Under the pieces are notes generated by a model, which worked only from the letters and a program-made list of their open reading frames with translations, was not told the DNA's origin and did not search any database. The translations under genes and the position numbers were made by a program. A DNA stretch of 63,546 bases, taken from the NCBI RefSeq assembly GCF_004348665.1, contig NZ_SMKM01000008.1:1-63546 (forward strand), given 5' to 3'. Positions 24,202-32,627 of the stretch are shown here, piece by piece. Numbering within the stretch: the first letter of the stretch is position 1; every line of letters starts with the position of its first letter. This stretch comes from Actinomadura sp. GC306. Its GTDB lineage: Bacteria > Actinomycetota > Actinomycetes > Streptosporangiales > Streptosporangiaceae.

Positions 24202-26616
24202 TCACCCCAGCGGGACGTTCTCCGCGACGCGCAGCGACGGGTCGGCGGCGGCGCGCCGCCGGAGCGTGTAGAGGCCGTCCGGGGAGATCGGCATCGCGTC
24301 GACGCGGACGCCCTCCGCGTCCTCGACCGCGGAGGCGATCACCGCCGACACCGGGATGACGCCCGCCTCCCCCGCGCCCTTGATGCCCAGCGGGTTCAGC
24401 GGCGACGGCGTCTCCAGATGGCCGGTCTCGATGCGGGGGATCTCCGTCGCGTACGGCATGAGGAAGTCCATGAACGAGGCGTTCAGCAGCTGCCCCGACT
24501 CGTCGTAGGCCATCCGCTCGTACAGCGCGCCGCCGATGCCCTGCGCGACGCCGCCGTGGATCTGCCCCTCGACCACCATCGGGTTGATGAGCCGCCCGCA
24601 GTCGTGGACGACCGCGTACCGCAGGATCGCGATCTCCGCCGTGTCGGGATCGACCTCCACGATCGCCGCGTGCGCCCCGGCCGCGAACGTGGACCGGACG
24701 GGCGAGTAGTAGTCGCGCCCCTCCAGGCCGGGCTCGTCGCCGGCCGCGACGGGCGGCTCGGTGACCGGGCGGCCGACCGCGAACTGCGTCGCCGCCGCGG
24801 CCTCCTCGTCGAACGCGTACCGCAGCGGGTTCGACAGCACCGCGACCGTCCGCAGCGGGACCGCGGCCGACGGGTCGCCGCGCACGTGGACGACGCCGTC
24901 GGTGATGTCGAGGTCCCCGGGGTCGGCCTCCAGCGCCTCCCCGGCGATGCGCAGCGCCTTGGCGCGCACCTTCCGGGCGGCGAGCGCGATCGCGTTGCCG
25001 CTCATCACCGCCGCGCGGGACGCGAACGTCCCGACGGCGTACCCGAACCGGCGGGTGTCGCCCGTCGTGACCCGCACGTCCTCGATGGGGACGCCGAGCT
25101 CCGCGGCGGCGATCTGCGCGAAGACGGTCTCGTGGCTCTGCCCCTGCGAGGTCAGGCCGGTGGAGACGTGCACCCGCCCGGCCGTGTCGATCTCGACGTG
25201 CCCGCCCTCGTACGGGCCGACGCCCGTCCCCTCGACGTAGATGCCGAGCCCGATGCCGATGCGGCGGCCCCGCGCGGCGGCCGCCGCGCGCTCGGCCGCG
25301 AAGCCGTCCCAGCCGATCAGCTCCCGCGCCCTGCGCAGCAGCTCCGGGTAGTCGCCCGAGTCGTAGACGAGGGGGCGGCCGTCCTGGAACGTCAGGCCCT
25401 GGTCGTAGGGGAACTCGTCGGGCTGGATGAGGTTCGCCTCGCGGACGCCGGCGCGGTCGCGGCCGAGGTGGCGGGCGACGCGGTCCATCGTCCGCTCCAT
25501 GCAGAACACGCCCTGCGGGCGGCCCGCGCCCCGGTACGGCGTGACGATCAGGGTGTTGGTGTAGAGGCTGACGACCTCCGCCCGGTACGCGCCGATCTTG
25601 TACGGGCCGAGGAGCTGGGTGGACGTGATGATCGGGATGATGATCCCGTACGGGGTGTAGGCGCCGTGGTCGTGCCGGATCCGCACGTCCAGGCCGAGGA
25701 TGCGGCCCTCGTCGTCGAACCCGACCCGCACGTCCTGGAGCTGGCCGCGCTCGTGGGCGGCGGCGACGAAGTGCTCGCGGCGGTCCTCGGTCCACTTGAG
25801 CTCGCGGTCCAGCAGCCGCGCCGCCCAGGGGACCAGGATCTCCTCCGGCCACGGGTGGACGATCTTGACGCCGAAGCCGCCGCCGACGTCCGGCGCGACC
25901 ACCTCGACCTTGCCGTTCGGGAGCCCGAGCCGCGCGGCGATGGCGGCGCGCACGCTGGTGGACGCCTGCGTGGACGAGTACACGCGCAGCGACCCGTCGG
26001 CGGCGTCCCACCGCGCGTACACCCCGCGGCCCTCCAGCGGCATGGACGCGCTGCGCTCGATCGAGAGGCTGAACTCCAGCACGTGGGGGGCCGCGTCGAT
26101 CGCGGCGGCGGCGTCCCCGTTCTCCTGGACCAGGACCGCGCCGACGTTGCCCGGCACGTCGTCGTGGACGAGCCGCTCCGCCCGCGACGCCTCCTCGATG
26201 CCGACGACGGCGGGCAGCGGCTCGTACTCGACGCGGACGCGCTCGGCGGCGTCCTCGGCCAGGTACCGGTCGCGGGCGACGACCATCGCGACGGGCTCGC
26301 CGACGTGCCGGACGACGTCGCGGGCCAGCGGGTACCCGGTGCGGCCGTGCGTGAGGGACGGGTGCGGGATCAGCAGCGGCAGCGGCTCCCCGACCCGGCC
26401 CGGGAGGTCCTCCCAGGTGTAGATCGCGACGAGGCCCTCGACGTCGAGCGCGCCCGCCACGTCGATGTCGGCGATCCGGGCGTGCGCGTGCGGGGACCGG
26501 ACGAACGCCGCCGCGAGGGCGCCGGGGCCGAGGTCGTCGAGGTAGCGGCCCTGCCCGGTGGTGAGCCTGCCGTCCTCGCGGCGCTCGACCGGCTCCCCGA
26601 AGTATCGCGTCGCCAC
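24202..26616 (-). CDS. Molybdenum hydroxylase large subunit (xanthine dehydrogenase / aldehyde oxidase family)
   Basis: Mo-molybdopterin catalytic subunit, 804 aa. The N-terminal domain carries RREDGRLTTGQGRYLDDL and FVRSPHAHARI. Then come VAPDVGGGFGVK, TPYRGAGRPQGVFCMER and, near the C-terminus, LGIKGAGEAG with the catalytic glutamate. The active-site loop is PYRGAGR, the type seen in form II CoxL-like hydroxylases, not the AYRCSFR of true CO dehydrogenase, so CO oxidation is unlikely. Linked permease and PucR genes suggest a purine or pyrimidine substrate. The GTG start has GGAGGAGG and lies directly after the small-subunit stop. Confidence 0.9.
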   Translation of the reverse strand: MATRYFGEPVERREDGRLTTGQGRYLDDLGPGALAAAFVRSPHAHARIADIDVAGALDVEGLVAIYTWEDLPGRVGEPLPLLIPHPSLTHGRTGYPLARDVVRHVGEPVAMVVARDRYLAEDAAERVRVEYEPLPAVVGIEEASRAERLVHDDVPGNVGAVLVQENGDAAAAIDAAPHVLEFSLSIERSASMPLEGRGVYARWDAADGSLRVYSSTQASTSVRAAIAARLGLPNGKVEVVAPDVGGGFGVKIVHPWPEEILVPWAARLLDRELKWTEDRREHFVAAAHERGQLQDVRVGFDDEGRILGLDVRIRHDHGAYTPYGIIIPIITSTQLLGPYKIGAYRAEVVSLYTNTLIVTPYRGAGRPQGVFCMERTMDRVARHLGRDRAGVREANLIQPDEFPYDQGLTFQDGRPLVYDSGDYPELLRRARELIGWDGFAAERAAAAARGRRIGIGLGIYVEGTGVGPYEGGHVEIDTAGRVHVSTGLTSQGQSHETVFAQIAAAELGVPIEDVRVTTGDTRRFGYAVGTFASRAAVMSGNAIALAARKVRAKALRIAGEALEADPGDLDITDGVVHVRGDPSAAVPLRTVAVLSNPLRYAFDEEAAAATQFAVGRPVTEPPVAAGDEPGLEGRDYYSPVRSTFAAGAHAAIVEVDPDTAEIAILRYAVVHDCGRLINPMVVEGQIHGGVAQGIGGALYERMAYDESGQLLNASFMDFLMPYATEIPRIETGHLETPSPLNPLGIKGAGEAGVIPVSAVIASAVEDAEGVRVDAMPISPDGLYTLRRRAAADPSLRVAENVPLG

Positions 26617-27102
26617 TCAGCCCTCCTCCCGCAGCAGTTCGGCGGCGCGGTGCACCGACTTCACGATGTTCTGGTAGCCGGTGCAGCGGCACAGGTTCCC
26701 GGAGATCCCCTCAAGGACCTGGTCGTCGGTCGGGCGCGGCGTCTCCCGCAGCAGCGCGGTGACGGTGCACAGGAACCCGGGGGTGCAGAAGCCGCACTGC
26801 AGCCCGTGGCACTCGCGGAAGGCGCGCTGCACCGCCGAGGGGGTGCCGTCCTCCGCGGCGAGGCCCTCCACGGTCGTGACCTCGTGCCCGGCGGCGGTGA
26901 CGGCGAACATCAGGCACGACCGCACCGGCTCCCCGTCCAGCAGGACGGTGCAGCAGCCGCACACGCCGTGCTCGCAGCCGACGTGCGTGCCGGTGAGCCC
27001 GAGATCGTGCCGGAGCAGGTCCGACAGCAGCCGCCTGGCCGGGACGCTCGCCGCCCGCGGCGTCCCGTTGACGGTCAGCGCGACCTCGAAGCGCTCCTCC
27101 AT
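26617..27102 (-). CDS. Molybdenum hydroxylase [2Fe-2S] small subunit
   Basis: 161 aa with two iron-sulfur clusters: the plant-ferredoxin-type set CEHGVCGCC with a following Cys (RSCLMF), and the C-terminal set CGFCTPGF ... NLCRCTGYQNI. It passes electrons from the Mo site to FAD. The ATG overlaps the FAD-subunit stop by 1 nt, and the stop is immediately followed by the large subunit. Confidence 0.96.
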   Translation of the reverse strand: MEERFEVALTVNGTPRAASVPARRLLSDLLRHDLGLTGTHVGCEHGVCGCCTVLLDGEPVRSCLMFAVTAAGHEVTTVEGLAAEDGTPSAVQRAFRECHGLQCGFCTPGFLCTVTALLRETPRPTDDQVLEGISGNLCRCTGYQNIVKSVHRAAELLREEG

Positions 27103-27965
27103 CAGTCTCCCGCCCTCCGCAGCGCCTCGGCCGCCGCGGTGCTCAGGGTGCGCTCGGTGAGCACACCGGCCAGATGGCGCCGGTACTCCGCGCCCGCGTG
27201 GATGTCGGGCTCGGGGTCGACGCTCTCGCGCGCGTGCGCGGCGGCGGCCGCCCAGTCGCCCGCCGGCCCCGCGGCGCCGGTGAGGTCGAGGACGAGCGGC
27301 ACCCCGCAGATGCCGAGGTACCCGGCGCGGGCGGCCGCCACCCGCAGGTCCTCGTCCAGGGTGACGACGGCGGCGACCCCGGCGAGCGCGTAGTCGCCGT
27401 GCCGCCGCGCCGTCTCGGCGAACGCGCTGCCGGTGCGCGGCGGCGCCGCCGGGAAGAACGCCGACACGGCCAGCTCGCCCGGTTCGAGCGCGGACTCCAG
27501 CGGGCCCAGGAAGAACTCTGCGGCCGGGATGGTCCGGCGGCCCCGCGCGGACGCCGCCTCCACTGTCCCGCCGAGGACCGCCAGCACGGCGGGCATCTCC
27601 CCGGCGGGGTCGGCGTGCGCGAGGCTCCCGACGACCGTGCCCCGGTTCCGGATGACGGGGTGCGCGACGTGCCGCAGCGCCCGGCCGAGCAGCGGCTGCA
27701 GCGCCGCGGCCTCCGCCGAGCGCTCCACCCGGGCGTGCCGGGCGAGCGCGCCGACCCGCACCCCCTCGTCGCCCGCGTGGACGGTGTCGAGCCCGGCCAC
27801 GCGGTTGATGTCGACGAGGCGGGCCGGGGCGGCGAGCCGCATGTTGAGCAGCGGGATGAGGCTCTGCCCCCCGGCGAGCACCTTGCCCGCCGGTGCGGCG
27901 GCGAGCGCGTCCAGCGCCTCGTCGAGCGTGCGCGGGGCGTGGTAGCCGAACGGGGGTGGTTTCAC
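27102..27965 (-). CDS. Molybdenum hydroxylase FAD-binding subunit
   Basis: 287 aa, CoxM/XdhB type. FAD-binding motifs are AGGQSLIPLLNMRLA near residue 32 and TVVGSLAHADPAGEMPAVL near residue 110; the C-terminal CO-dehydrogenase flavoprotein domain follows. It delivers electrons to an acceptor. The GTG at 27965 has GAGGAGG 7 nt upstream and begins 11 nt after the permease stop, so permease and enzyme form one operon. Confidence 0.93.
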   Translation of the reverse strand: MKPPPFGYHAPRTLDEALDALAAAPAGKVLAGGQSLIPLLNMRLAAPARLVDINRVAGLDTVHAGDEGVRVGALARHARVERSAEAAALQPLLGRALRHVAHPVIRNRGTVVGSLAHADPAGEMPAVLAVLGGTVEAASARGRRTIPAAEFFLGPLESALEPGELAVSAFFPAAPPRTGSAFAETARRHGDYALAGVAAVVTLDEDLRVAAARAGYLGICGVPLVLDLTGAAGPAGDWAAAAAHARESVDPEPDIHAGAEYRRHLAGVLTERTLSTAAAEALRRAGD

Positions 27966-27976
27966 CCGGTGCCTCC

Positions 27977-29482
27977 TCAGCCCGGCCCGGTGCCGGGTTC
28001 GTCCCTGCCGGATCCGCCCCTGCCGGATCCGTCCCCGCCGGGTTCCGGTTCGCCCGCGCGGCGCACCGGGCCGCCGATCTCCTCGCCGGGGGCGATGATC
28101 GCGGTGCCCGAGGCGTCCGGCCGGCGCAGGGCGTTGAGGACGTGGTACCCCAGCAGGACGGCGATCGTGCCGAACGCGATGCCCTGCAGCGGGAAGTCGT
28201 CGGTGATCCGCAGCGTCACGTCGCCGATCGCCAGGATCAGCCCGGCCGCCACCGGGACGAGGTTGACCGGGTCGGCGAAGTCCACCCGGTTCTCGACCCA
28301 GATCTTCGCGCCGAGCAGCCCGATCATCCCGTAGAGGACGACGGTGATGCCGCCGAGCACGCCGCCCGGCGTGGCGGCGATCAGGGCACCGAACTTGGGG
28401 CACAGCCCGAACAGGATCGCCACGATCGCGGCGACGTAGTACGCGGCGGTCGAGTAGATCCGCGTCGCGGCCATGACGCCGATGTTCTCGGCGTAGGTGG
28501 TGGTGGGCGCGCCGCCCACCGCGCTGGCGAGGGCGGTGCCGACGCCGTCCGCGCCGATCGCCCGGCCGAGGACGGGATCGAGGTCCTCCCGGGTCATCGC
28601 GGCGACGGCCTTGACGTGCCCGGTGTTCTCCGCGAGGAGCGCGATGACCGCCGGCAGCGCCAGCAGGATCGCCGAGGTCTTGAAGTCGGGGCCGTGCATG
28701 CTCGGCAGCCCGAACCAGTCCGCCGCGGTCACGCCGCTGAAGTCGACCCGGTCGTGGGGGAAGGCGGTCGCGACGCAGTACGTGCCCTCCGCGGTGCACG
28801 GCCGGCCGTTCGCGTCCAGCAGGTTCTGGCCCGGCAGGACGGAGGTGACCTGCCCGATGGTCTTGTCGAGGATCCACGACAGCGCGTAGCCGAACACCAG
28901 CGCGAGGAGGATCGTGATGCGCCCCCAGAACCCGCGCAGCAGCACCGCGCACAGCACGGCGAAGCCCAGCGTGGCCAGCCCGACCCACTGGTCCTGCGGC
29001 CAGTAGACGTTGGCGACCACCGGGGCGAGGTTGAACCCGATCAGCATGACCACGGCGCCGGTGACCACGGGCGGGAAGACCCGGTGGATGACCTCCCCGC
29101 CCACGAAATGGATGAGGACGCCGATCAGCGCCAGCACGAGACCCGCGACGAGGATCGCACCGGTGACCGTCGCGGTGTCGCCGCCCGCCGCGCGGATCGC
29201 CGCGACCGCGCCGACGAACGACGCGCTCGTGCCGAGGTAGCTCGGCACCCGGCCGCCGACGATGAGCAGGAACAGGATCGTCGCGACCCCGGACATCATG
29301 ATGGCGAGGTTCGGGTCCAGGCCCATCACGACGGGGAACACGAACGTCGCGCCGAACATCGCCACGACGTGCTGCGCGCCGATCCCGGCGGTGCGCGGCC
29401 ACGACAGCCGCTCGTCCGGTTTGACGACCTCCCCCGGCGGCGGTGTTCGTCCGTCCCCGTGCAGCTTCCAGCCGATCGCCAT
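27977..29482 (-). CDS. Nucleobase:cation symporter-2 family permease (UraA-like)
   Basis: A 501-aa inner-membrane importer with about 12-14 hydrophobic segments. Substrate-binding regions are LLAENTGHVKAVA and TTTYAENIGVMAATRIYS. The latter is the uracil-type form (as in UraA/RutG) and not the QNxG motif of xanthine/urate members, so uracil is the favoured substrate. The ATG at 29482 follows GGGAGGGG. The hydrophilic C-terminus contains a Gly/Ser/Arg repeat from a 15-bp tandem array. First gene of the operon with the Mo hydroxylase. Confidence 0.9.
   Translation of the reverse strand: MAIGWKLHGDGRTPPPGEVVKPDERLSWPRTAGIGAQHVVAMFGATFVFPVVMGLDPNLAIMMSGVATILFLLIVGGRVPSYLGTSASFVGAVAAIRAAGGDTATVTGAILVAGLVLALIGVLIHFVGGEVIHRVFPPVVTGAVVMLIGFNLAPVVANVYWPQDQWVGLATLGFAVLCAVLLRGFWGRITILLALVFGYALSWILDKTIGQVTSVLPGQNLLDANGRPCTAEGTYCVATAFPHDRVDFSGVTAADWFGLPSMHGPDFKTSAILLALPAVIALLAENTGHVKAVAAMTREDLDPVLGRAIGADGVGTALASAVGGAPTTTYAENIGVMAATRIYSTAAYYVAAIVAILFGLCPKFGALIAATPGGVLGGITVVLYGMIGLLGAKIWVENRVDFADPVNLVPVAAGLILAIGDVTLRITDDFPLQGIAFGTIAVLLGYHVLNALRRPDASGTAIIAPGEEIGGPVRRAGEPEPGGDGSGRGGSGRDEPGTGPG
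27989..28048. repeat. 15-bp imperfect tandem array in the permease 3' end
   Basis: About four imperfect copies of CCTGCCGGATCCGYC; 28004-28018 and 28019-28033 differ at one base or fewer. They encode a GGSGR-like cytoplasmic tail and keep the frame. Confidence 0.8.
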
Positions 29483-29651
29483 CGGACCCCTCCCAGTTCG
29501 ACCGTCCGCGGTATGCGGGCAAGGTAGATCTACCCTGGTGGGCGGGCATCGGCGACATCTGCCAAAGCCCGCGCCCCCGATTGGGAGGAGCGGCCGGTGC
29601 GCTCCGCCGCCCGGCGCGCCTGGGGGACGCGCCGGCAAGGACGGACTACCG

Positions 29652-31415
29652 TCAGATACCCCGCATGCGCAGAACGTGAAGAGCGAGGGTGAGGTTGAGC
29701 CGCAGATGCGCGTCCTCGGTGAACGCGCCGAGCATCCGTTCCAGCTTCCCGATGCGGTAGCGCAACGTGTTGTAGTGGAAATGGAGCCTGCGCGCGGTCT
29801 CGGCGACGTTGAGGTTGGTCTCCAGCAGCACCTGGAGGGTGCGGCGCAGGTCGACCAGTTCCGGCTCGTCGTCGGCGGCCAGGTCGCCCAGCGTCTCCCG
29901 GACGAACGCGTGCAGCTCCTCCGGGTCGGACACGAGGCTCAGCAGCCGGTACACGCCGAGCTGGTCGAAGTGGGCCCGCGCGCCCGCGCCGTTGAGCTGG
30001 CGCCCGACCCGGACGGCCTTGACCGCCTGCTCGTACGCCTCGGGCAGCGCCGCCGGGGACGGCACCGTCCGGCTGATGCCGGTGGAGAACGTGCGCCGCA
30101 CCGGCAGGTGCTCGGCGAAGATCGACGACGCCTCCTTCACCATCGCCTGGACGGGCCCGGCCGTCAGCTCGGCGGAGTCGAGGCCGTCCGCGCCGACGAC
30201 CGCGACGACCTCGTGCGCGAAGCTCGCGACGGCCGCGCCCCGGTCGTGCCGCCGGACGGCCGTCGTCCACGCGGCGGCGAGGCGCTCCTGGGCGGTGCGC
30301 TCCTCGGCGCCCCGGCCGCGGGCCGCGCCGTCGGCGTCGGGCGCCCTGCCGCGGCCCTTCCCGTCGGCGTCGGCGGCCGCGGGCGCGCCGCGCGGCCGGC
30401 CGTCGAGCTCGGCGACCACCACCATCACCGGGCGGTCGAGGTTCCAGCCGAAGCCGTCGCAGTGCGCGATGACCCGGCCGTCCTCCCCGGCGCGGCCCGC
30501 GAGGATGTCGCGCAGGAAGTCGGCGCGGTACTTGCTCTCGACGGCGGCGACGGCCTGCTGCTTGGTCACCACCAGCGCCGCGACGGTCGCGGCGCGCTCC
30601 AGGATCCCGAGGTCGGTGCCGCGCAGGGTGCCGGCGGGGCTGAACGCGACGATCCGGCCGTGGTCGAAGCCGCCCGCCATCACCGGCACGACCAGGTGGT
30701 CGCCGGTGCCGTGCGCGCCGATGATGCCGCAGCCGCCGCGCCCGCACGCCGCGTGCCGGCCGGCGTCGAACGCGCGCATCGCCTGGACGTGCTCGTCGGG
30801 CCCGGCGCCGGCGAGGACGCGCTGCTCGCCGTCCAGGACGACGACCGCCACGTCGAGAAGGGTCGCGACCTCGTCCACGACCTCCTGGAGGCCGCCGCCG
30901 CACAGCACGATCTGGACGAGCGCCCGGTGCACCTCCTCGGTGCGCGCGAGCACGGCCGCCTGCCGGTTCAGGATGTCGGTCAGGACCTGGTTGAGGATGT
31001 CGTCGAAGCCGACGTCGTTGGGGAGCAGGATCAGCGGGAAGCCGCGCCGGTCCGCCTGGGCGATCATCTCGGCGGGCAGCGAGTCGAGGTAGCGGCCCAG
31101 CTTGATGGCCAGGGCCGCGAGGCCGCGCTCGTCCAGGTCGGCGACCAGGTTGTCGAGCGACTGGGGGGTGTTGCGCAGCGGGTAGCCGGTGGTGAGGAGC
31201 AGCTCGTTGGGTTTGACCCACGACAGGATGTCGGGGACCTCCATCACGTTGAGCCGCTGGACGATGCGGTCGAGTCCGGTCCGTCCCGCGATGAGGCGGG
31301 CGCCGTTGAGGGTGCTGACGCCGAGGACCTCGCCGACCGACAGGCCGTAGGTCAGTGTTCCGGTACTCGCGAGCCGGAGGGCCGGTGGGCCCGGGTCCGC
31401 GCTGGTGTAACTCAT
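29652..31415 (-). CDS. PucR family transcriptional regulator
   Basis: A 587-aa regulator. It has an N-terminal PucR domain (VGEVLGVSTLNGARLIAGRTGLDRIVQRLNV split around residue 25-55, WVKPNELLLTTGY), a central GGDEF-like region with a low-complexity insert (about residues 345-390), and a C-terminal helix-turn-helix (LLETNLNVAETARRLHFHYNTLRYRIGKLE). PucR proteins control purine catabolism in Bacillus and others. The ATG at 31415 with GAGGTGA is preferred over 31448. Divergent from the DUF2877 gene, so it may control both flanks. Confidence 0.92.
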   Translation of the reverse strand: MSYTSADPGPPALRLASTGTLTYGLSVGEVLGVSTLNGARLIAGRTGLDRIVQRLNVMEVPDILSWVKPNELLLTTGYPLRNTPQSLDNLVADLDERGLAALAIKLGRYLDSLPAEMIAQADRRGFPLILLPNDVGFDDILNQVLTDILNRQAAVLARTEEVHRALVQIVLCGGGLQEVVDEVATLLDVAVVVLDGEQRVLAGAGPDEHVQAMRAFDAGRHAACGRGGCGIIGAHGTGDHLVVPVMAGGFDHGRIVAFSPAGTLRGTDLGILERAATVAALVVTKQQAVAAVESKYRADFLRDILAGRAGEDGRVIAHCDGFGWNLDRPVMVVVAELDGRPRGAPAAADADGKGRGRAPDADGAARGRGAEERTAQERLAAAWTTAVRRHDRGAAVASFAHEVVAVVGADGLDSAELTAGPVQAMVKEASSIFAEHLPVRRTFSTGISRTVPSPAALPEAYEQAVKAVRVGRQLNGAGARAHFDQLGVYRLLSLVSDPEELHAFVRETLGDLAADDEPELVDLRRTLQVLLETNLNVAETARRLHFHYNTLRYRIGKLERMLGAFTEDAHLRLNLTLALHVLRMRGI

Positions 31416-31627
31416 GCCAGGGGTCACCTCGCCTTTTGGTGCGTACATCGCCCGTTACGGCGTGATCGCTACCTGTTCCTGATCAACAGTGACAACAAAG
31501 ACGAACGATGACAACCATCCTTGGCAGCTTTCCCCATACGTCCGTCGCGGGGCCCGTTCTACGGTCTCCGCAGAGGCCGGTCCGCCCGCGTACCGGACGG
31601 CCGCCGTCTCCGGCCTCGGGAGGATCC

Positions 31628-32575
31628 GTGACCGCCCTCGTCCGCGACCCGATCCCGCTCCCGGCACGGCCGGGCGCGCGGCCGCCCGCCGCCGGCGCGG
31701 CGAGCCTCGCGCTGCGGCCGGTACTGGACCCGCCGCGCCGCCCGGCGCGGGTCATCGCCGCGTTCCCCTCGGCGCTGTACCTGGAGACGCGGGGCGGCCC
31801 CGAGCCGCGCGTGCTCGCCGTCGTCACCTCCGACGCGCACCGGCTGCCGAACGCCGTGGTGGTCGTCGCGACGCGCCGCGAGCACCCGTTCCGCGCCGTC
31901 CGCGAGGGCGCCGAGGCGCTCGTCGGCGACGGCCGGGTGGAGGCCGACGGGCTGCGGGTCCGCGTCCGCCGCTGGTGGGATCCGTCGCCCGCGCTCGGCA
32001 CGCTGCAACCGGTCGCGCTCGCCGCCGGGGTCCGCTCCCTGGAGACCGCCCTGGACGCCGCCGGGATGGCGGGCGGCGGCCTCGCCGGCCACCCCGACCC
32101 GGCGCGGCTCGCCGCGGCCTGCGCCGCCGGCGACCTCGCGGGAGCCGTGGAGGCGGCCGAGCGAATCGTGGGCCTCGGCCCGGGGCTCACGCCCAGCGGG
32201 GACGACATCCTCTGCGGCCTGCTGGTGTCATTGCGGCTGGTCGGCGGCGCGGTCCACGACGGCAACGGGGCGGTGCACCTGGCCGACTGGCTGGGCGCCG
32301 CCGTCACCGCCGACGCCGGCACCCGCACGACCGCGCTCGCCGCGACGCTGCTGCACTGCGCCACGGCGGGCGGCGCGGGCGCCGAGGTCGCCGCCGTGCT
32401 GCGCTGCGTCGCGGGCCACGAGCCGCCCGGCACGGCGGTCCGCCGCCTCCTCGCGGTCGGCCACACCTCGGGCACCGACCTCGCGCAGGGCGTCCTCGCC
32501 GGGTGCCGCGCCACGCTCGCCCTCTCCACGCACGCCTCCCGCACCGGCCGCCCCGCCCCGAGGGTCTCCGCATGA
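31628..32575 (+). CDS. DUF2877 protein (AllH-like, oxamate carbamoyltransferase subunit family)
   Basis: 315 aa. The diagnostic segment GLGPGLTPSGDDILCGLL appears at about residue 180, and GHTSGTDLAQGVLAG near the end. In E. coli the DUF2877 protein YlbF/AllH works with FdrA and the DUF1116 protein as the oxamate carbamoyltransferase of allantoin catabolism. Here the three genes are consecutive. GTG 31628 (with GGGAGGATCC) is chosen, since the upstream in-frame ATG at 31508 adds 40 low-complexity residues. Function inferred from the family. Confidence 0.82.
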   Translation: MTALVRDPIPLPARPGARPPAAGAASLALRPVLDPPRRPARVIAAFPSALYLETRGGPEPRVLAVVTSDAHRLPNAVVVVATRREHPFRAVREGAEALVGDGRVEADGLRVRVRRWWDPSPALGTLQPVALAAGVRSLETALDAAGMAGGGLAGHPDPARLAAACAAGDLAGAVEAAERIVGLGPGLTPSGDDILCGLLVSLRLVGGAVHDGNGAVHLADWLGAAVTADAGTRTTALAATLLHCATAGGAGAEVAAVLRCVAGHEPPGTAVRRLLAVGHTSGTDLAQGVLAGCRATLALSTHASRTGRPAPRVSA

Positions 32576-32627
32576 GCGGCCCGAAGGAGCACCGCGGAGC
32601 GACCCGGAGGTCCGCGGGGGCTGCTCT

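Noticed and set aside
24202..27965. True CO dehydrogenase (coxMSL)
   Set aside because: The large-subunit loop is PYRGAGR and not AYRCSFR, so form I CO dehydrogenase activity is not supported.
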